Made by a program: the position numbers and the translations under genes
Origin: Croceicoccus mobilis
GTDB lineage: Bacteria; Pseudomonadota; Alphaproteobacteria; Sphingomonadales; Sphingomonadaceae
Direction of reading: 5' to 3'
DNA length: 64,000 bases
Assembly: GCF_001661965.1 (NCBI RefSeq)
Contig: NZ_LYWZ01000022.1
Location: forward strand, 248,001 to 312,000
In this document: one piece after another, positions 18,887 through 28,220 of the stretch
How positions within the stretch are numbered: the first letter of the stretch is position 1
Layout of the letters: every line of letters begins with the position of its first letter
The notes under the pieces: model-generated
What the model was told of the DNA's origin: nothing
The model's input: the letters and a program-made list of their open reading frames with translations, nothing else
The model's database searches: none

Positions 18887-20155
18887 ATGAAGCGTCCGGT
18901 CGAAGTCATCAATCGTACGCTGAAGGCGTTTTTCGACAGCGAATCCGCGTCGGGCATCCTGCTGATCTTCATCGCGGTGCTGGCGCTGATCGTCGCCAAT
19001 TCACCGTTGGCGCATACTTATCACGACGTGTTCCACAACACGCTGCCTGACAGCGTGATGAACGTGCTCAAGCCGCTGTATCTCTACAAGCTCGATAATC
19101 TGCACATGTGGATCAACGACGCCTTGATGGTGATCTTCTTCTTCGTCGTCGGGCTGGAGATCAAGCGCGAGGTCGCCGATGGCGCGCTATCCGATCCGCA
19201 GGCGCGCCGCTTGCCGGTGATCGCCGCCTTTGCGGGCATGGCGGCGCCTGCAGCCGTGTTCCTGCTGGCGATTTCCGGGGCCGACAATCCTGACCAGCTT
19301 CATGCTGGCTGGGCCATCCCTGCGGCCACCGACATCGCCTTCGCCATGGGCGTGATGGGCCTCCTCGGCAATCGCGTGCCGTCAAGCCTGCGGCTGTTCC
19401 TGCTGACGGTCGCCATCGTCGATGATATCGGCGCGGTCGCGATCATCGCCTTGTTCTATACTTCGGGCATTGCGATGGGCTGGCTGATCGCCGCGATCGT
19501 CGTGTTTGGCATGATGATCGCGTGCAACCGGTTCCGTATCGACAGCTGGTGGATCTATGCGCTGCTGTCGCTCGCTCTCTGGCTCTGCGTGCTGAATTCG
19601 GGCGTCCATGCCACGATCGCGGGCGTTCTGGCCGCCTTCACCATCCCGATGCGCCTCGACAACAAGGGCGACAGCCTGCTGCTGCGTTTCGAACATGCGC
19701 TGATGCCGTGGAACGCCTATCTGGTCGTGCCATTGTTCGGATTTGCCAATGCCGGCGTTGCACTTGCGGGTATCGGCCTTGAAGGCGCGCTCGCTCCGCT
19801 GCCGCTGGGCATTGGCGCAGGCCTGCTGTTCGGCAAGCAGATCGGCATTTTCACCGCCATCACGATTGCCGACAAGCTTGGCATCGCGCCGCGTCCTGCG
19901 CGCGCCAGCTGGTGGCAGCTGTGGGGCGTCTCGATCCTGTGCGGCATCGGCTTTACCATGAGCCTGTTCATCGCCGCCCTCGCCTTCCCGCGCTATCCGC
20001 TGCTGGTGGAGGAATCGAAGCTGGGCGTGCTGTCGGGTTCGGTCCTCTCGGCCATCCTCGGCTTCGTGCTGCTGCGCTTTGCCCCCGGCCCCGGTGCCGA
20101 GGAAGAGGAGGACGACGAGGACGAAAGCCCGGCGGTCCAGCCTCAGACCAGCTGA
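18887..20155 (+). CDS. nhaA: Na+/H+ antiporter NhaA
   Basis: A 422-residue polytopic antiporter exchanging Na+ (or Li+) for protons at the inner membrane. Family hallmarks are seen: FFFVVGLEIKRE near 84-95, PAATDIAFA with D149, and the VDDIGAV motif with D179-D180, the ion-binding aspartates. The C-terminus is strongly acidic (runs of Glu and Asp). Start ATG 18887 has GGAG upstream and gives MKRPVEV; the longer upstream frame is not protein-like. It is divergent from the NfrB-like gene, with about 245 bases between them, and ends at a strong terminator. Confidence 0.95.
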   Translation: MKRPVEVINRTLKAFFDSESASGILLIFIAVLALIVANSPLAHTYHDVFHNTLPDSVMNVLKPLYLYKLDNLHMWINDALMVIFFFVVGLEIKREVADGALSDPQARRLPVIAAFAGMAAPAAVFLLAISGADNPDQLHAGWAIPAATDIAFAMGVMGLLGNRVPSSLRLFLLTVAIVDDIGAVAIIALFYTSGIAMGWLIAAIVVFGMMIACNRFRIDSWWIYALLSLALWLCVLNSGVHATIAGVLAAFTIPMRLDNKGDSLLLRFEHALMPWNAYLVVPLFGFANAGVALAGIGLEGALAPLPLGIGAGLLFGKQIGIFTAITIADKLGIAPRPARASWWQLWGVSILCGIGFTMSLFIAALAFPRYPLLVEESKLGVLSGSVLSAILGFVLLRFAPGPGAEEEEDDEDESPAVQPQTS

Positions 20156-20180
20156 ACCGCAGGCAATAGCCACAAACAAA

Positions 20181-20214
20181 AGCCCCCGCCGGAACCGATC
20201 CGGCGGGGGCTTTT
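20181..20214. terminator. Strong bidirectional Rho-independent terminator
   Basis: AGCCCCCGCCGG (20181-20192) pairs perfectly with CCGGCGGGGGCT (20200-20211) around a seven-base loop. TTTT follows on the + strand and TTTTG on the reverse strand, so it serves both nhaA and the convergent glyoxalase gene. Confidence 0.9.
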
Positions 20215-20233
20215 CGTTTTGGCGGGATCGGCT

Positions 20234-20665
20234 TTACCAGCTGCCGATGTTTTCCATGCTGGCCCATGGCTCCTTGGGCTCGAGATGCCCGTCCTGCAGC
20301 AATTCGATCGAGATGCCGTCGGGGGTCTTTACAAAGGCCATGTGTCCATCGCGCGGCGGGCGGTGCATGGTGTGGCCCGCATCCATGATACGCTGGCAGG
20401 TTTCGTAGATGTCATCAACGCGGAATGCGAGATGGCCGAAATTGCGCCCGCCGTCATAGGTCTCGGGCGCGGAGCCGTCTTCGGGTGGCCAGTTATAGGT
20501 AAGCTCGACTTCTTCCTCCTGCCCTTCGGGGGCGAGGTAGATCAGGGTGAAGCGCCCCTTCTCGCTTTCGATGCGGCGGGTTTCCTCCACGCCGATCAGC
20601 TTGAAGAAATCGATTGTAGCGTCCGGATCGGTCACCCGGACCATGGTGTGGAGATATCTGGTCAT
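20234..20665 (-). CDS. gloA: Glyoxalase I / lactoylglutathione lyase-like VOC protein
   Basis: A 143-residue vicinal oxygen chelate protein. It has MTRYLHTMVRV with a metal-ligand His at position 6, an Glu-rich strand EEEVELTYNW, GHLAFRVDDI and ISIELLQDG, matching the His/Glu metal sites and two beta-alpha repeats of glyoxalase I, which turns the methylglyoxal-glutathione adduct into lactoylglutathione. Start ATG at 20665 (MTRYLH) is the family-typical start; a longer N-terminus from 20701 is unlikely. Confidence 0.88.
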   Translation of the reverse strand: MTRYLHTMVRVTDPDATIDFFKLIGVEETRRIESEKGRFTLIYLAPEGQEEEVELTYNWPPEDGSAPETYDGGRNFGHLAFRVDDIYETCQRIMDAGHTMHRPPRDGHMAFVKTPDGISIELLQDGHLEPKEPWASMENIGSW

Positions 20666-20733
20666 GGCCGCCAAGCTAGGAAGCCTGCGCGCGGATGCCA
20701 ATAGGCTGGGCCAATAGGATAGCCACTTACACG

Positions 20734-20767
20734 AAAACGGCCCGCGTCCGGACTGGGACGCGGGCCG
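20734..20767 (-). terminator. Rho-independent terminator after the TorF gene
   Basis: CGGCCCGCGTCC (20738-20749) pairs with GGACGCGGGCCG (20756-20767). Read on the reverse strand, the stem is followed by TTTT (20737-20734). It lies 33 bases past the stop at 20801. Confidence 0.85.
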
Positions 20768-20800
20768 CCTTCTAACGGTAGCCTTCAGGCTGCTTCAGGA

Positions 20801-21559
20801 TCAGAAGCTGGCCGAAAGAGTCGCGATGACGGTGTCGTTCATGACCGGACCGAAAGCGATGTTCTCGTTCGAGGGCGCTTCCACGCCGACATAGGAAACA
20901 CCAACTTCCAGCGGGCCCATCACGGCCATCGAAGCGCCGATCGACCAGTCGAATGCGGTCTGGTCGTTGGTGCCGAAGATCGAATAGGTTTCAGGCGACC
21001 AAACGCCATCGGTGTAGCCAAGGTGGCCGCTGACCGAAACGGGCGTGTTGGGGATGCCGAAGCCGACATCGGCATACAGGTACAGATTGTCCTGGTTCAG
21101 GGTCGAATCCTGTTCCCAGGCGTAAGCGACACCGGCGGTGACTTCAGCCGGGCCAACCGCTGCGGTCAGCGAGGCGTAGGGCTCGAAATAGTCAGTGTCG
21201 CCCGAAGCGCTCGGGTAGAGATAGTAGAGCAGGCCGACGTCGAACGAGAGCGTGTCGCTGATCGCGCCGCTGTAGCCGCCGTAAAGGTCGACTTCGGTGT
21301 TGCCATAGCCGGTCGAGGTCGGTTCGAGCGAGGATGCCCAGGTGCCGATGTAGAAACCGCTGGAGTGGCCGATGTCGACACCGCCCTGGATCGCGAAATC
21401 GCCGCCCGAATAGCTGACGCCGCGGAAACGATAGTCGGTTACCATCGCGACGTTCGCGGATACGGTGATCTCGCCTTCGTCCTGAGCGAAGGCAGGGGTC
21501 GCGACGGCTGCACCGGCGAGAATGGATGCGGCAAGCAGGCCGCGGAGCATGTTCTTCAT
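20801..21559 (-). CDS. TorF family putative outer-membrane porin/barrel
   Basis: A 252-residue protein with a clear Sec signal (MKNMLRG start, cleavage near AFAQ at about 26). A beta-strand-rich body follows with VTDYRFRGVSYSGGDFAIQGGVD, WASSLEPTSTGYGNTEVDLYGGY and a final strand ending SASF. This is the TorF (TIGR02001) family, found in many Gram-negatives and predicted to form a beta-barrel. Function is undefined. ATG 21559 has AGGGA about seven bases upstream. It has a long (about 310-base) upstream region and its own terminator, so it is probably transcribed alone. Confidence 0.9.
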   Translation of the reverse strand: MKNMLRGLLAASILAGAAVATPAFAQDEGEITVSANVAMVTDYRFRGVSYSGGDFAIQGGVDIGHSSGFYIGTWASSLEPTSTGYGNTEVDLYGGYSGAISDTLSFDVGLLYYLYPSASGDTDYFEPYASLTAAVGPAEVTAGVAYAWEQDSTLNQDNLYLYADVGFGIPNTPVSVSGHLGYTDGVWSPETYSIFGTNDQTAFDWSIGASMAVMGPLEVGVSYVGVEAPSNENIAFGPVMNDTVIATLSASF

Positions 21560-21871
21560 GTTGTTTTCCCTCATTTGTTCCAAGGATCCTCGCCCCTCCT
21601 GACCATCGCCGCTGCGCCTCGTTTTCTTTGGGTGCTTATCGGCGACAAGCAGGCTCCCACTGCAAAGGAATATTGCGGCGCACAAGTTGCTTTTGCGATT
21701 CTGTGGCAAGAGAGGGTCACGGTGTGGATTTCTTGCAACGGAGACAAATACAGTGGAAAATTCTTTCTTCGACACCAAAAACGGCGAGAAATGGTGCATT
21801 GCACGGTCATACGCCTTGTCGCTGGATTCACCGCTTATTAACTAGGAGTGGTGGATGGAAAACGATAACCC
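21560..21871. other. Intergenic region between divergent torF-like and phosphatase genes
   Basis: About 310 bases with no credible gene. It is more AT-rich than its surroundings in its centre and must hold the divergent promoters of the TorF gene and the metallophosphatase gene. I do not see a convincing -35/-10 pair or operator. Confidence 0.5.
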
Positions 21872-22669
21872 ATGACCTTCCTACGTGACATTCTCGATCG
21901 CCGGCGTGGCGAACCCATTCAGGGACCCACCATACCTGAAGGAGAGCGCGTCTATGCCGTGGGCGACATCCATGGCCGGCTCGACCTTTTCGAGAAAATC
22001 ATCGAGCTGATCGAACGCGATGACGAAACCCGCGAGGATGCGGACACGACCATCATCCTGCTGGGCGATCTGGTCGATCGCGGCCCGCAAAGCGCAGGCG
22101 TCATCGAACGTGCGCGCCGCTGGGCCGGTGAACGCCGGGTGCGCATGCTGATGGGCAATCACGAGGAGATGATGCTTCGCGCGCTCGATTCGGATCAGAA
22201 CCTGCGGCATTTCCTGCGCGTAGGCGGCCGGGAGACGTTGTTGAGCTATCCAATCGCGATCAACGACTATCGGACCGCGTCCCTGTCTGAGCTGGCCGAT
22301 CTTGCCCGCGCGGCCGTGCCGATCGAGGATATCGAGTTCATCGAGGCGATGGAGGACATGATCCGGATCGGCGATTATCTGTTCGCCCATGCCGGCATCA
22401 ATCCCGAACTTCCGCTGGAGCAGCAAGTGTCACGTGACCTGCGCTGGATCCGCGAACCCTTCCTCAGCCATGCGACACCGCTCGATGTCTGCGTGGTTCA
22501 CGGCCACACGATCCGCAACGATGTCGAGATCGGCGGCCCCCGCCCGCAGCGCCCCAATCGCATCGGGATCGACACCGGCGCCTTTCGCAGCGGCCGGCTG
22601 ACCGCGATCGGGCTCCAGGGGACAGAGCGCTGGTTCATCGAGGCCAGCGACACCGACCTCACGGCCTGA
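21872..22669 (+). CDS. Metallophosphoesterase (serine/threonine phosphatase family)
   Basis: A 265-residue calcineurin-like phosphatase. The metal-binding motifs are GDIHGR at 31-36, GDLVDRG at 65-71, GNHEE about 95-99 and, near the C-terminus, VVHGHT. These are the PrpA/lambda-phosphatase type signatures. Substrate may be phosphoproteins or a nucleotide such as Ap4A. The gene is cytoplasmic, single, and converges on the SLC13 transporter with only nine bases between stops. Confidence 0.88.
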   Translation: MTFLRDILDRRRGEPIQGPTIPEGERVYAVGDIHGRLDLFEKIIELIERDDETREDADTTIILLGDLVDRGPQSAGVIERARRWAGERRVRMLMGNHEEMMLRALDSDQNLRHFLRVGGRETLLSYPIAINDYRTASLSELADLARAAVPIEDIEFIEAMEDMIRIGDYLFAHAGINPELPLEQQVSRDLRWIREPFLSHATPLDVCVVHGHTIRNDVEIGGPRPQRPNRIGIDTGAFRSGRLTAIGLQGTERWFIEASDTDLTA

Positions 22670-22678
22670 ACCGACGGT

Positions 22679-24265
22679 TCAATACTCGAGGCCCAGCGCC
22701 GGTCCGCCGAGGAAATAGCAGAACAGCGCGATCAGGATCACGCCGACGAGGTTCAGCACAAACCCGCCACGCGCCATTTCGCGGATCGTGACAGCGCCCG
22801 TTGAAAAGGCAATCGCATTGGGCGGCGTGCCGACCGGCAGCATGAACGCACAGGTCGCGGCAAAGGCGGCAGGCACCAATAGCGACATCGGATCGGCCCC
22901 GATGCCCAGCGCGACCCCGCCCAGAACCGGGATGAAGGTCGCTGCCGTCGCGGTGTTGCTGGTCACCTCTGTCAGGAACAGAACGATGGCGACGACCGCC
23001 GCGACAAGCAGCAGCGACGGCAGGGCGCCCAATACATTTACCTGCTGGCCGAACCAGCCATCGAGGCCCGTGGCAGCGACGGCGCCCGCCAGCGACAAGC
23101 CGCCGCCAAACAGCAGCAGCACGCCCCATGGCAGGCCGCTTTCGGCATCTTTCCATTCCAGCACCATCTCGCGGCTGCCGCGCCCGGGCAGCATGAACAT
23201 TACTGCCCCTGCGGCGATGGCGATGGCTGCATCGTTCAGGGTGAAGAACCAGCCCAGTTCCTCCTCGATACCCGGAATGGTCGACATGAGGCCCGGCATC
23301 ACCCACAGGAACGCCGCGCCAAGGAAAACCGCCGTGACCGTCTTTTCCCCCTGGCTGAAGGGGCCAAGCTTCTCAATCTCGCCCAGCAGCATCTGCCTGC
23401 CACCGGGAATTCCGGGCAGATCGACGCGATAGAGCACGCGCGTCATCAGCCACCAGCCAACGAAGATAAAGGTAAAGGCCGTCGGCATGCCCAGCATCAT
23501 CCATTGCACGAACCCGATTCGCACCCCGAATTCGCTTTCGGCATAGCCTGCGATAATCGCGTTGGGCGGGCTGCCCAGCAGCGTGCCGAGGCCGCCCATG
23601 CTCGACGACCAGGCAATCGCCAGCATCAGGCAGACCGCGAAACGCTTGACCTGCGGGTCAGCGATGGCCGCGACATGGCCGTGGCGATGTTCGGCGGTAT
23701 CGGCACTCTCGTCCTGCGACCGGCTGGTCAGCAGGGCGACGACCGACAGGCCGATCGGCAGCATCATCAGCGTGGTCGCCGTATTCGACACCCACATGGA
23801 AAGAAAACCCGTGGCGAGCATCAGGCCCAGCACGATGCGGCGCGGCTCCACCCCCACACGCAGCAGGGTGAGCAGGGCTATGCGTTTGTGCAGGTTCCAT
23901 TTTTCCATCGCGATCGCGATCAGGAAACCGCCAAGAAACAGGAACACGATCGGCTGCGCGTAAGGGGCGGTTGCCTCCTTCACGGTCAGATCGGTGAACA
24001 TGGGAAGCAGGACAATCGGCAGGAGCGAGGTCACCGCCAGCGGCACGGCCTCTGTCATCCACCACACCGCCATCAATACCGCGACGGCAGCCACATTGCG
24101 CGCCTGCGGCTCCAGCCCGGCTGCGCCATCGAGTGCAAGCCAGACCGAGGCGGCCAGCACCACCCCCAGCGCGCGCAGGCCCCAGGTCAGCCGCGCACTG
24201 CGAGCCGTATCCTCATTCGTTTCGTGCGTGTCCCGCTCGCCGTCGCGGCGCTGCCCCTCGTCCAT
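22679..24265 (-). CDS. SLC13/DASS family anion:Na+ symporter
   Basis: A 528-residue inner-membrane protein with about a dozen hydrophobic segments after a polar N-terminus. MTEAVPLAVTSLLPIVLLP, the SNTATTLMMLPI motif near residue 150 and a second SNTATAATFIPVLGG motif in the C-terminal half are the paired helix-hairpin substrate and sodium sites of the divalent anion:Na+ symporter family. Likely substrates are dicarboxylates such as succinate or malate. An insert between the two halves is rich in Asp, Glu and His. Single gene. Confidence 0.9.
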   Translation of the reverse strand: MDEGQRRDGERDTHETNEDTARSARLTWGLRALGVVLAASVWLALDGAAGLEPQARNVAAVAVLMAVWWMTEAVPLAVTSLLPIVLLPMFTDLTVKEATAPYAQPIVFLFLGGFLIAIAMEKWNLHKRIALLTLLRVGVEPRRIVLGLMLATGFLSMWVSNTATTLMMLPIGLSVVALLTSRSQDESADTAEHRHGHVAAIADPQVKRFAVCLMLAIAWSSSMGGLGTLLGSPPNAIIAGYAESEFGVRIGFVQWMMLGMPTAFTFIFVGWWLMTRVLYRVDLPGIPGGRQMLLGEIEKLGPFSQGEKTVTAVFLGAAFLWVMPGLMSTIPGIEEELGWFFTLNDAAIAIAAGAVMFMLPGRGSREMVLEWKDAESGLPWGVLLLFGGGLSLAGAVAATGLDGWFGQQVNVLGALPSLLLVAAVVAIVLFLTEVTSNTATAATFIPVLGGVALGIGADPMSLLVPAAFAATCAFMLPVGTPPNAIAFSTGAVTIREMARGGFVLNLVGVILIALFCYFLGGPALGLEY

Positions 24266-24322
24266 GGCAATGGGTCTAGCGTGTTTTCACGGCACTGGCT
24301 CGTGTCTTTTGGGTGAAACGCG

Positions 24323-25273
24323 TCAGTTTGTGGCGTCGCGGGTCAATTGGACGAATACATCTTCCAGATCGGGTTCGCGCGTCGTGACGTCGACGATGGC
24401 GCAGCCTTGCTGCTGGACCAGTCCCAAAACCTCGCCCGCGGTCAGATCGTCCTTGTTAAAGGTGATCGCGACCGAATGATCCCCGGTCAGTTCCGACTTG
24501 ATGAAAGAGGGATGGCTGGGCGCGACCTTCATTTCCTGGTCGATCGTGACCTCGACGACCTTTTCGCGCGCCATGCCGACCAGTTCACGCGTCGGCTTGT
24601 CGGTAATCAGGCGGCCATGGTTGATGATCGCGATGCGGTCGCACAGCTCCTCGGCCTCTTCGAGATAATGCGTGGTGAGAACCACCGTCACGCCCTTCTT
24701 GTTGAGGTCGAGGACCAGCTCCCACAGCTGGCGGCGAAGATCGACGTCGACGCCTGCGGTAGGTTCATCGAGCACGAGAATGGGCGGCGAATGGACCATG
24801 GCCTTGGCGACCAGCAGGCGGCGCTTCATGCCACCCGACAAAGAGCGGGCATAGGCGTGCGCCTTGTCCTCCAGCCTGACAGCCTGCAGCAGTTCGGCGC
24901 TACGGCGCTTGTCCTTGGGCACGCCGTAATAGCCTGCCATCACGTCCAGCACCTCGATCGGCGAGAAGAAGGGATCGAACACGATCTCCTGCGGGACGAT
25001 GCCGATCGACGCTTTCGCGTTGCGGCGGTCCTTGTCGATGTCGAAGCCCCAGATCGAAACCTCGCCCTCGGTCTTCGAGACCAATCCGGCGAGAATATTG
25101 ATCAGCGTCGACTTGCCCGCGCCATTGGGACCCAGCAGCCCATAGATCGAGCCGCGCGGCACGTCGAAGCTCACATCGGTGAGCGCGCGCTTGGGCTCCG
25201 TTCCCTTGCCCGTGGGGGCATAGGTCTTGGACAGGTTGCGGATCGAGATGGCAGCTTGCTGGGCGGGATTCAT
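24323..25273 (-). CDS. ABC transporter ATP-binding protein (ABC-2 export type)
   Basis: A 316-residue ATPase with GPNGAGKS, LSGGMKRRL, VLDEPTAGVD and TTHYLEEAEEL motifs, in order, and a C-terminal extension of about 90 residues as seen in ABC-2 type exporter ATPases such as YadG or the NodI group. No permease gene is adjacent on either side, so its membrane partner is elsewhere or unknown. Start ATG 25273 (MNPAQQ) was chosen; a TTG start seven codons upstream is possible. It is divergent from the zf-CHCC gene. Confidence 0.87.
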   Translation of the reverse strand: MNPAQQAAISIRNLSKTYAPTGKGTEPKRALTDVSFDVPRGSIYGLLGPNGAGKSTLINILAGLVSKTEGEVSIWGFDIDKDRRNAKASIGIVPQEIVFDPFFSPIEVLDVMAGYYGVPKDKRRSAELLQAVRLEDKAHAYARSLSGGMKRRLLVAKAMVHSPPILVLDEPTAGVDVDLRRQLWELVLDLNKKGVTVVLTTHYLEEAEELCDRIAIINHGRLITDKPTRELVGMAREKVVEVTIDQEMKVAPSHPSFIKSELTGDHSVAITFNKDDLTAGEVLGLVQQQGCAIVDVTTREPDLEDVFVQLTRDATN

Positions 25274-25389
25274 GGGCTGCCATTTGGGGTACAAGGGACA
25301 GTCCGTAAAGACCCGGCATGCGGCAAGTGCGAATTCACGCGTTTTTCCATCTGGAAATCACCCGCAGCCGCTGGTAACCGACTTGTCCC

Positions 25390-25647
25390 ATGAGCACTGC
25401 GCCTGAAACGATCTACACCGATTCCACCCGCGTCAAATGCGATGGCGCCACCGACATCCGCGCCGGAAGCGGCTATGCGCCCTCCGCGCTCGGCCATCCG
25501 CGCGTCTGGCTTGAGATTGACGAGAAGGGCTATGTCGAGTGCGGCTATTGTGATCGCCGCTTTGTGCTCAAGGGCGGCCCCGCTCATGACGTGACCGGCG
25601 TAAACCCGGCGGTCGGCTCCGCGCAAGAGGAAGGCGCAGCGGGCTAA
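25390..25647 (+). CDS. zf-CHCC zinc-finger protein (NDUFS6-like)
   Basis: An 85-residue protein with ligands C17, H36, C51 and C54 in the order C-H-C-C and the phrases [11 protein letters not shown] and [10 protein letters not shown]. This is the zf-CHCC family that includes the mitochondrial complex I subunit NDUFS6 and its alphaproteobacterial homologues. A role in complex I assembly or stability is inferred from family, not from context; nuo genes are not in the window. Short Gly/Ala tail. Confidence 0.9.
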   Translation: MSTAPETIYTDSTRVKCDGATDIRAGSGYAPSALGHPRVWLEIDEKGYVECGYCDRRFVLKGGPAHDVTGVNPAVGSAQEEGAAG

Positions 25648-25697
25648 TCGCCACGCAGGCGCTGTCCAAACCGGCAGAGCCTTCCTATATTGCCGGA

Positions 25698-27125
25698 ATG
25701 ACTATCCCGGCAGATCCCCGCTCGCTTCTCTATCGCCCCGGACAGCTTGATCCCGACACGGCGCAGGCCTTGGCACGCGAAACGCTGTCGGCGTGTGACG
25801 ATGGCGAGTTGTTCCTGCAATTCACCGCGTCGGAAAGCTTCGCCTTTGACGATGGGCGGCTGAAGACGGCGGATTATTCGCGCGAGGCGGGCTTTGGCCT
25901 GCGCGGCATATCGGGTGAGACCACCGGCTTCGCCCATGCCAACGAGATTTCAGCAGACGCGATCCGCCGGGCTGGCGAGACGCTGTCGCTTCTCGACGCC
26001 ACCAGCCGTCCGCTGGCCGCGCCGCCGCAGGCGACCAATCGCCATCTCTACACTGATGAAAGCCCGCTCGATGGCGTGACCTTCGCCGCGAAGGTCGCGC
26101 TGCTTGAAAAGATCGACGCCGCAGCCCGCGCTCGCGATCCGCGGGTGAAGCAGGTTTCCGCCTCGCTCGTCGGCAGCTGGTCGGTGGTGGAAATCGTGCG
26201 CCCCGACGGCTTTATCGCCACCGATGTGCGCCCGCTTGTTCGGCTCAATGTCGGGATCGTCGTCGAACAGAATGGCCGGCGCGAAACCGGCAGCTTTGGC
26301 ATGGGCGGCCGCGCGCTTTATGGTGAGTTCATGGCCGAGGCGAGTTGGAATCGCGCCATCGACAAGGCGCTGGCGCAGGCGCTCACCAATCTCGAATCGA
26401 TTCCCGCCCCGGCTGGCGTGTGCCCGGTCCTGCTCGGCCCCGGCTGGTGCGGCGTGCTGCTGCACGAAGCGGTGGGGCACGGCCTCGAAGGCGATTTCAA
26501 TCGCAAGGGCACCAGCGCTTTTTCAGGCAAGATCGGCGAGCGCGTCGCCGCACCCGGCGTAACGGTCATCGACGATGGCTCCATGCCTTCGCGCCGTGGA
26601 TCGCTGACCATCGATGACGAAGGCACGCCGACACGTGAAAACGTGCTGATCGAGGATGGCATCCTGAAAGGCTATATCCACGACCGCCTCAACGCCCGCC
26701 TGATGGGCGTGGAACCGACCGGCAATGGCCGCCGCCAGTCCTACGCCCATGCACCCATGCCGCGCATGACCAACACCTTCATGCGTTCGGGCAAAGACGA
26801 TCCGAAGGAACTGCTCTCGCGCATGAAGGACGGGATCTACGCCACCAGTTTTGGCGGCGGACAGGTCGATATCGTATCGGGCAAGTTCGTCTTCAGCTGC
26901 ACCGAAGCCTACAAGGTCGAGGGCGGCAAGGTCATCGCCCCGATCAAGGGCGCGACGCTGATCGGCGATGGCCCCACCGCGCTGACGCAGGTGATCGGCA
27001 TCGGCAATGACATGGAACTCGACGAAGGCATCGGCACCTGCGGCAAGGCGGGGCAGAGCGTCCCCGCAGGCGTAGGCCAGCCCAGCCTTTTGATCGAGGG
27101 ACTGACGGTCGGCGGCACCGGCTAA
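25698..27125 (+). CDS. tldD: Metalloprotease TldD
   Basis: A 475-residue TldD/PmbA family protein. The catalytic HExxxH site lies at H256, E257 and H261 (LLHEAVGHGLEGDFNRKG), followed by PGVTVIDDGSMP and a conserved GxGxD-rich C-terminal half. TldD pairs with TldE/PmbA to form a cavity protease that trims unfolded peptides, microcin B17 and CcdA in E. coli. PmbA is not in the window. The gene begins a forward run with a DUF924 gene seven bases later. Confidence 0.95.
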   Translation: MTIPADPRSLLYRPGQLDPDTAQALARETLSACDDGELFLQFTASESFAFDDGRLKTADYSREAGFGLRGISGETTGFAHANEISADAIRRAGETLSLLDATSRPLAAPPQATNRHLYTDESPLDGVTFAAKVALLEKIDAAARARDPRVKQVSASLVGSWSVVEIVRPDGFIATDVRPLVRLNVGIVVEQNGRRETGSFGMGGRALYGEFMAEASWNRAIDKALAQALTNLESIPAPAGVCPVLLGPGWCGVLLHEAVGHGLEGDFNRKGTSAFSGKIGERVAAPGVTVIDDGSMPSRRGSLTIDDEGTPTRENVLIEDGILKGYIHDRLNARLMGVEPTGNGRRQSYAHAPMPRMTNTFMRSGKDDPKELLSRMKDGIYATSFGGGQVDIVSGKFVFSCTEAYKVEGGKVIAPIKGATLIGDGPTALTQVIGIGNDMELDEGIGTCGKAGQSVPAGVGQPSLLIEGLTVGGTG

Positions 27126-27132
27126 CCCCGAC

Positions 27133-27681
27133 ATGGCCATGGCGCAGCGCCCGTGGGCAGCGGAAATCCTGCATGTCTGGTTCGACATTCTCGGCCCCAG
27201 CGATCGATTCGGCGGCGGCGCGGCCGTCGACACCATGCTTCGCCAGCGGTTTGCCCGCGAATGGCACATGCTGCGCCATCGCCCGGCATCCGAATTCCTG
27301 AACGATCCGCTGACCGCACGCGCCGCCGTGCTGCTTTTCGATCAGGTTCCGCGCAATATCTTTCGCGATAGCCCGCTTGCCTTCGCCAGCGACCCGCTGG
27401 CCCGCGCCATTGCCAAGGGTGCGCTCAAAAACGGATGGGACCGGGGCCTCGGCGATGAGCAGCGCCAGTTCCTCGCCATGCCGCTGATGCATAGCGAGGG
27501 GATCGCGGACCAGCTTTGGAGCCTTCGCTATTATAGCGACAATCCGGACGTTCTGGCCTTTGCCCGATCGCATTACCGGATGATCGCACGCTTTGGCCGC
27601 TATCCGCACCGCAATGCCGTTCTGGGCCGCCGATCCACTCCGGACGAAAAGGCCGCGGTCGCCGCTGGCAACAGCTGGTGA
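27133..27681 (+). CDS. DUF924 family protein
   Basis: A 182-residue helical protein with the DUF924 pattern: an opening ILHVWFD motif, then LLFDQVPRNIFRDSPLAFASDPLA and an FLAMPLMHSE motif, and HRNAVLGR near the end. The family is common in proteobacteria, is TPR-like in structure and has no assigned activity. It follows tldD by seven bases, so the two are probably co-transcribed. Confidence 0.9.
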   Translation: MAMAQRPWAAEILHVWFDILGPSDRFGGGAAVDTMLRQRFAREWHMLRHRPASEFLNDPLTARAAVLLFDQVPRNIFRDSPLAFASDPLARAIAKGALKNGWDRGLGDEQRQFLAMPLMHSEGIADQLWSLRYYSDNPDVLAFARSHYRMIARFGRYPHRNAVLGRRSTPDEKAAVAAGNSW

Positions 27682-27770
27682 CGTTTCGCGCCGCGATAAA
27701 ACCCGTCTTGCCGTTTCAGTCAGTGTCAATTCATCGCACCGATCCTATATCTCAGGAAAGGAGACCGAAG

Positions 27771-28220
27771 ATGAAGCGCAATATCATGCTTACCGCGCTT
27801 GCGACCGGCGTCATGGCTCTTGCTCCCGTCGCCGCGCAGGCAGCGCAGGATCAGGACAAGGCTGAGGATGCACCAGAGGCAACCGCCCAGATGAGCAAGG
27901 GCGAGAAAAAGCTGGCCAAGGCGCTGGAAGGTCGCGTGGCGGGCGAGCCGGTCCGTTGCATCCAGTTGAGCCGAGTTCAGTCGTCCACCATTTATGACGA
28001 CACTGCGATCGTTTATCGCATCGGACGGACGCTTTACGTCAATCGCCCGGACAGCGGCGCCAGCTCGCTCAACAGCAGCGACATCATGGTGACGCAGACC
28101 GTCATGAACCAGCTATGCAGCGTCGATACTGTCCAGATGCGCGATAACACCGGCTTCATGCGCGGCGTCATTTTCCTCGGCGAATTCGTGCCATACGACA
28201 AGCCGAAGAAAGAGGGCTAA
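27771..28220 (+). CDS. Exported protein of unknown function
   Basis: A 149-residue protein with a Sec signal peptide (MKRNIM start, cleavage near AAQAAQ at 22-27) and an acidic, Ala-rich linker. The compact domain that follows contains two cysteines (GEPVRCIQLSRV and NQLCSVDTV), which could form a disulfide. GGAG lies seven bases before ATG 27771, fixing the start. I do not recognise the family; sequences of this kind occur in Sphingomonadales near other envelope genes. It converges on the nucleotidyltransferase gene, with the stops overlapping. Confidence 0.75.
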   Translation: MKRNIMLTALATGVMALAPVAAQAAQDQDKAEDAPEATAQMSKGEKKLAKALEGRVAGEPVRCIQLSRVQSSTIYDDTAIVYRIGRTLYVNRPDSGASSLNSSDIMVTQTVMNQLCSVDTVQMRDNTGFMRGVIFLGEFVPYDKPKKEG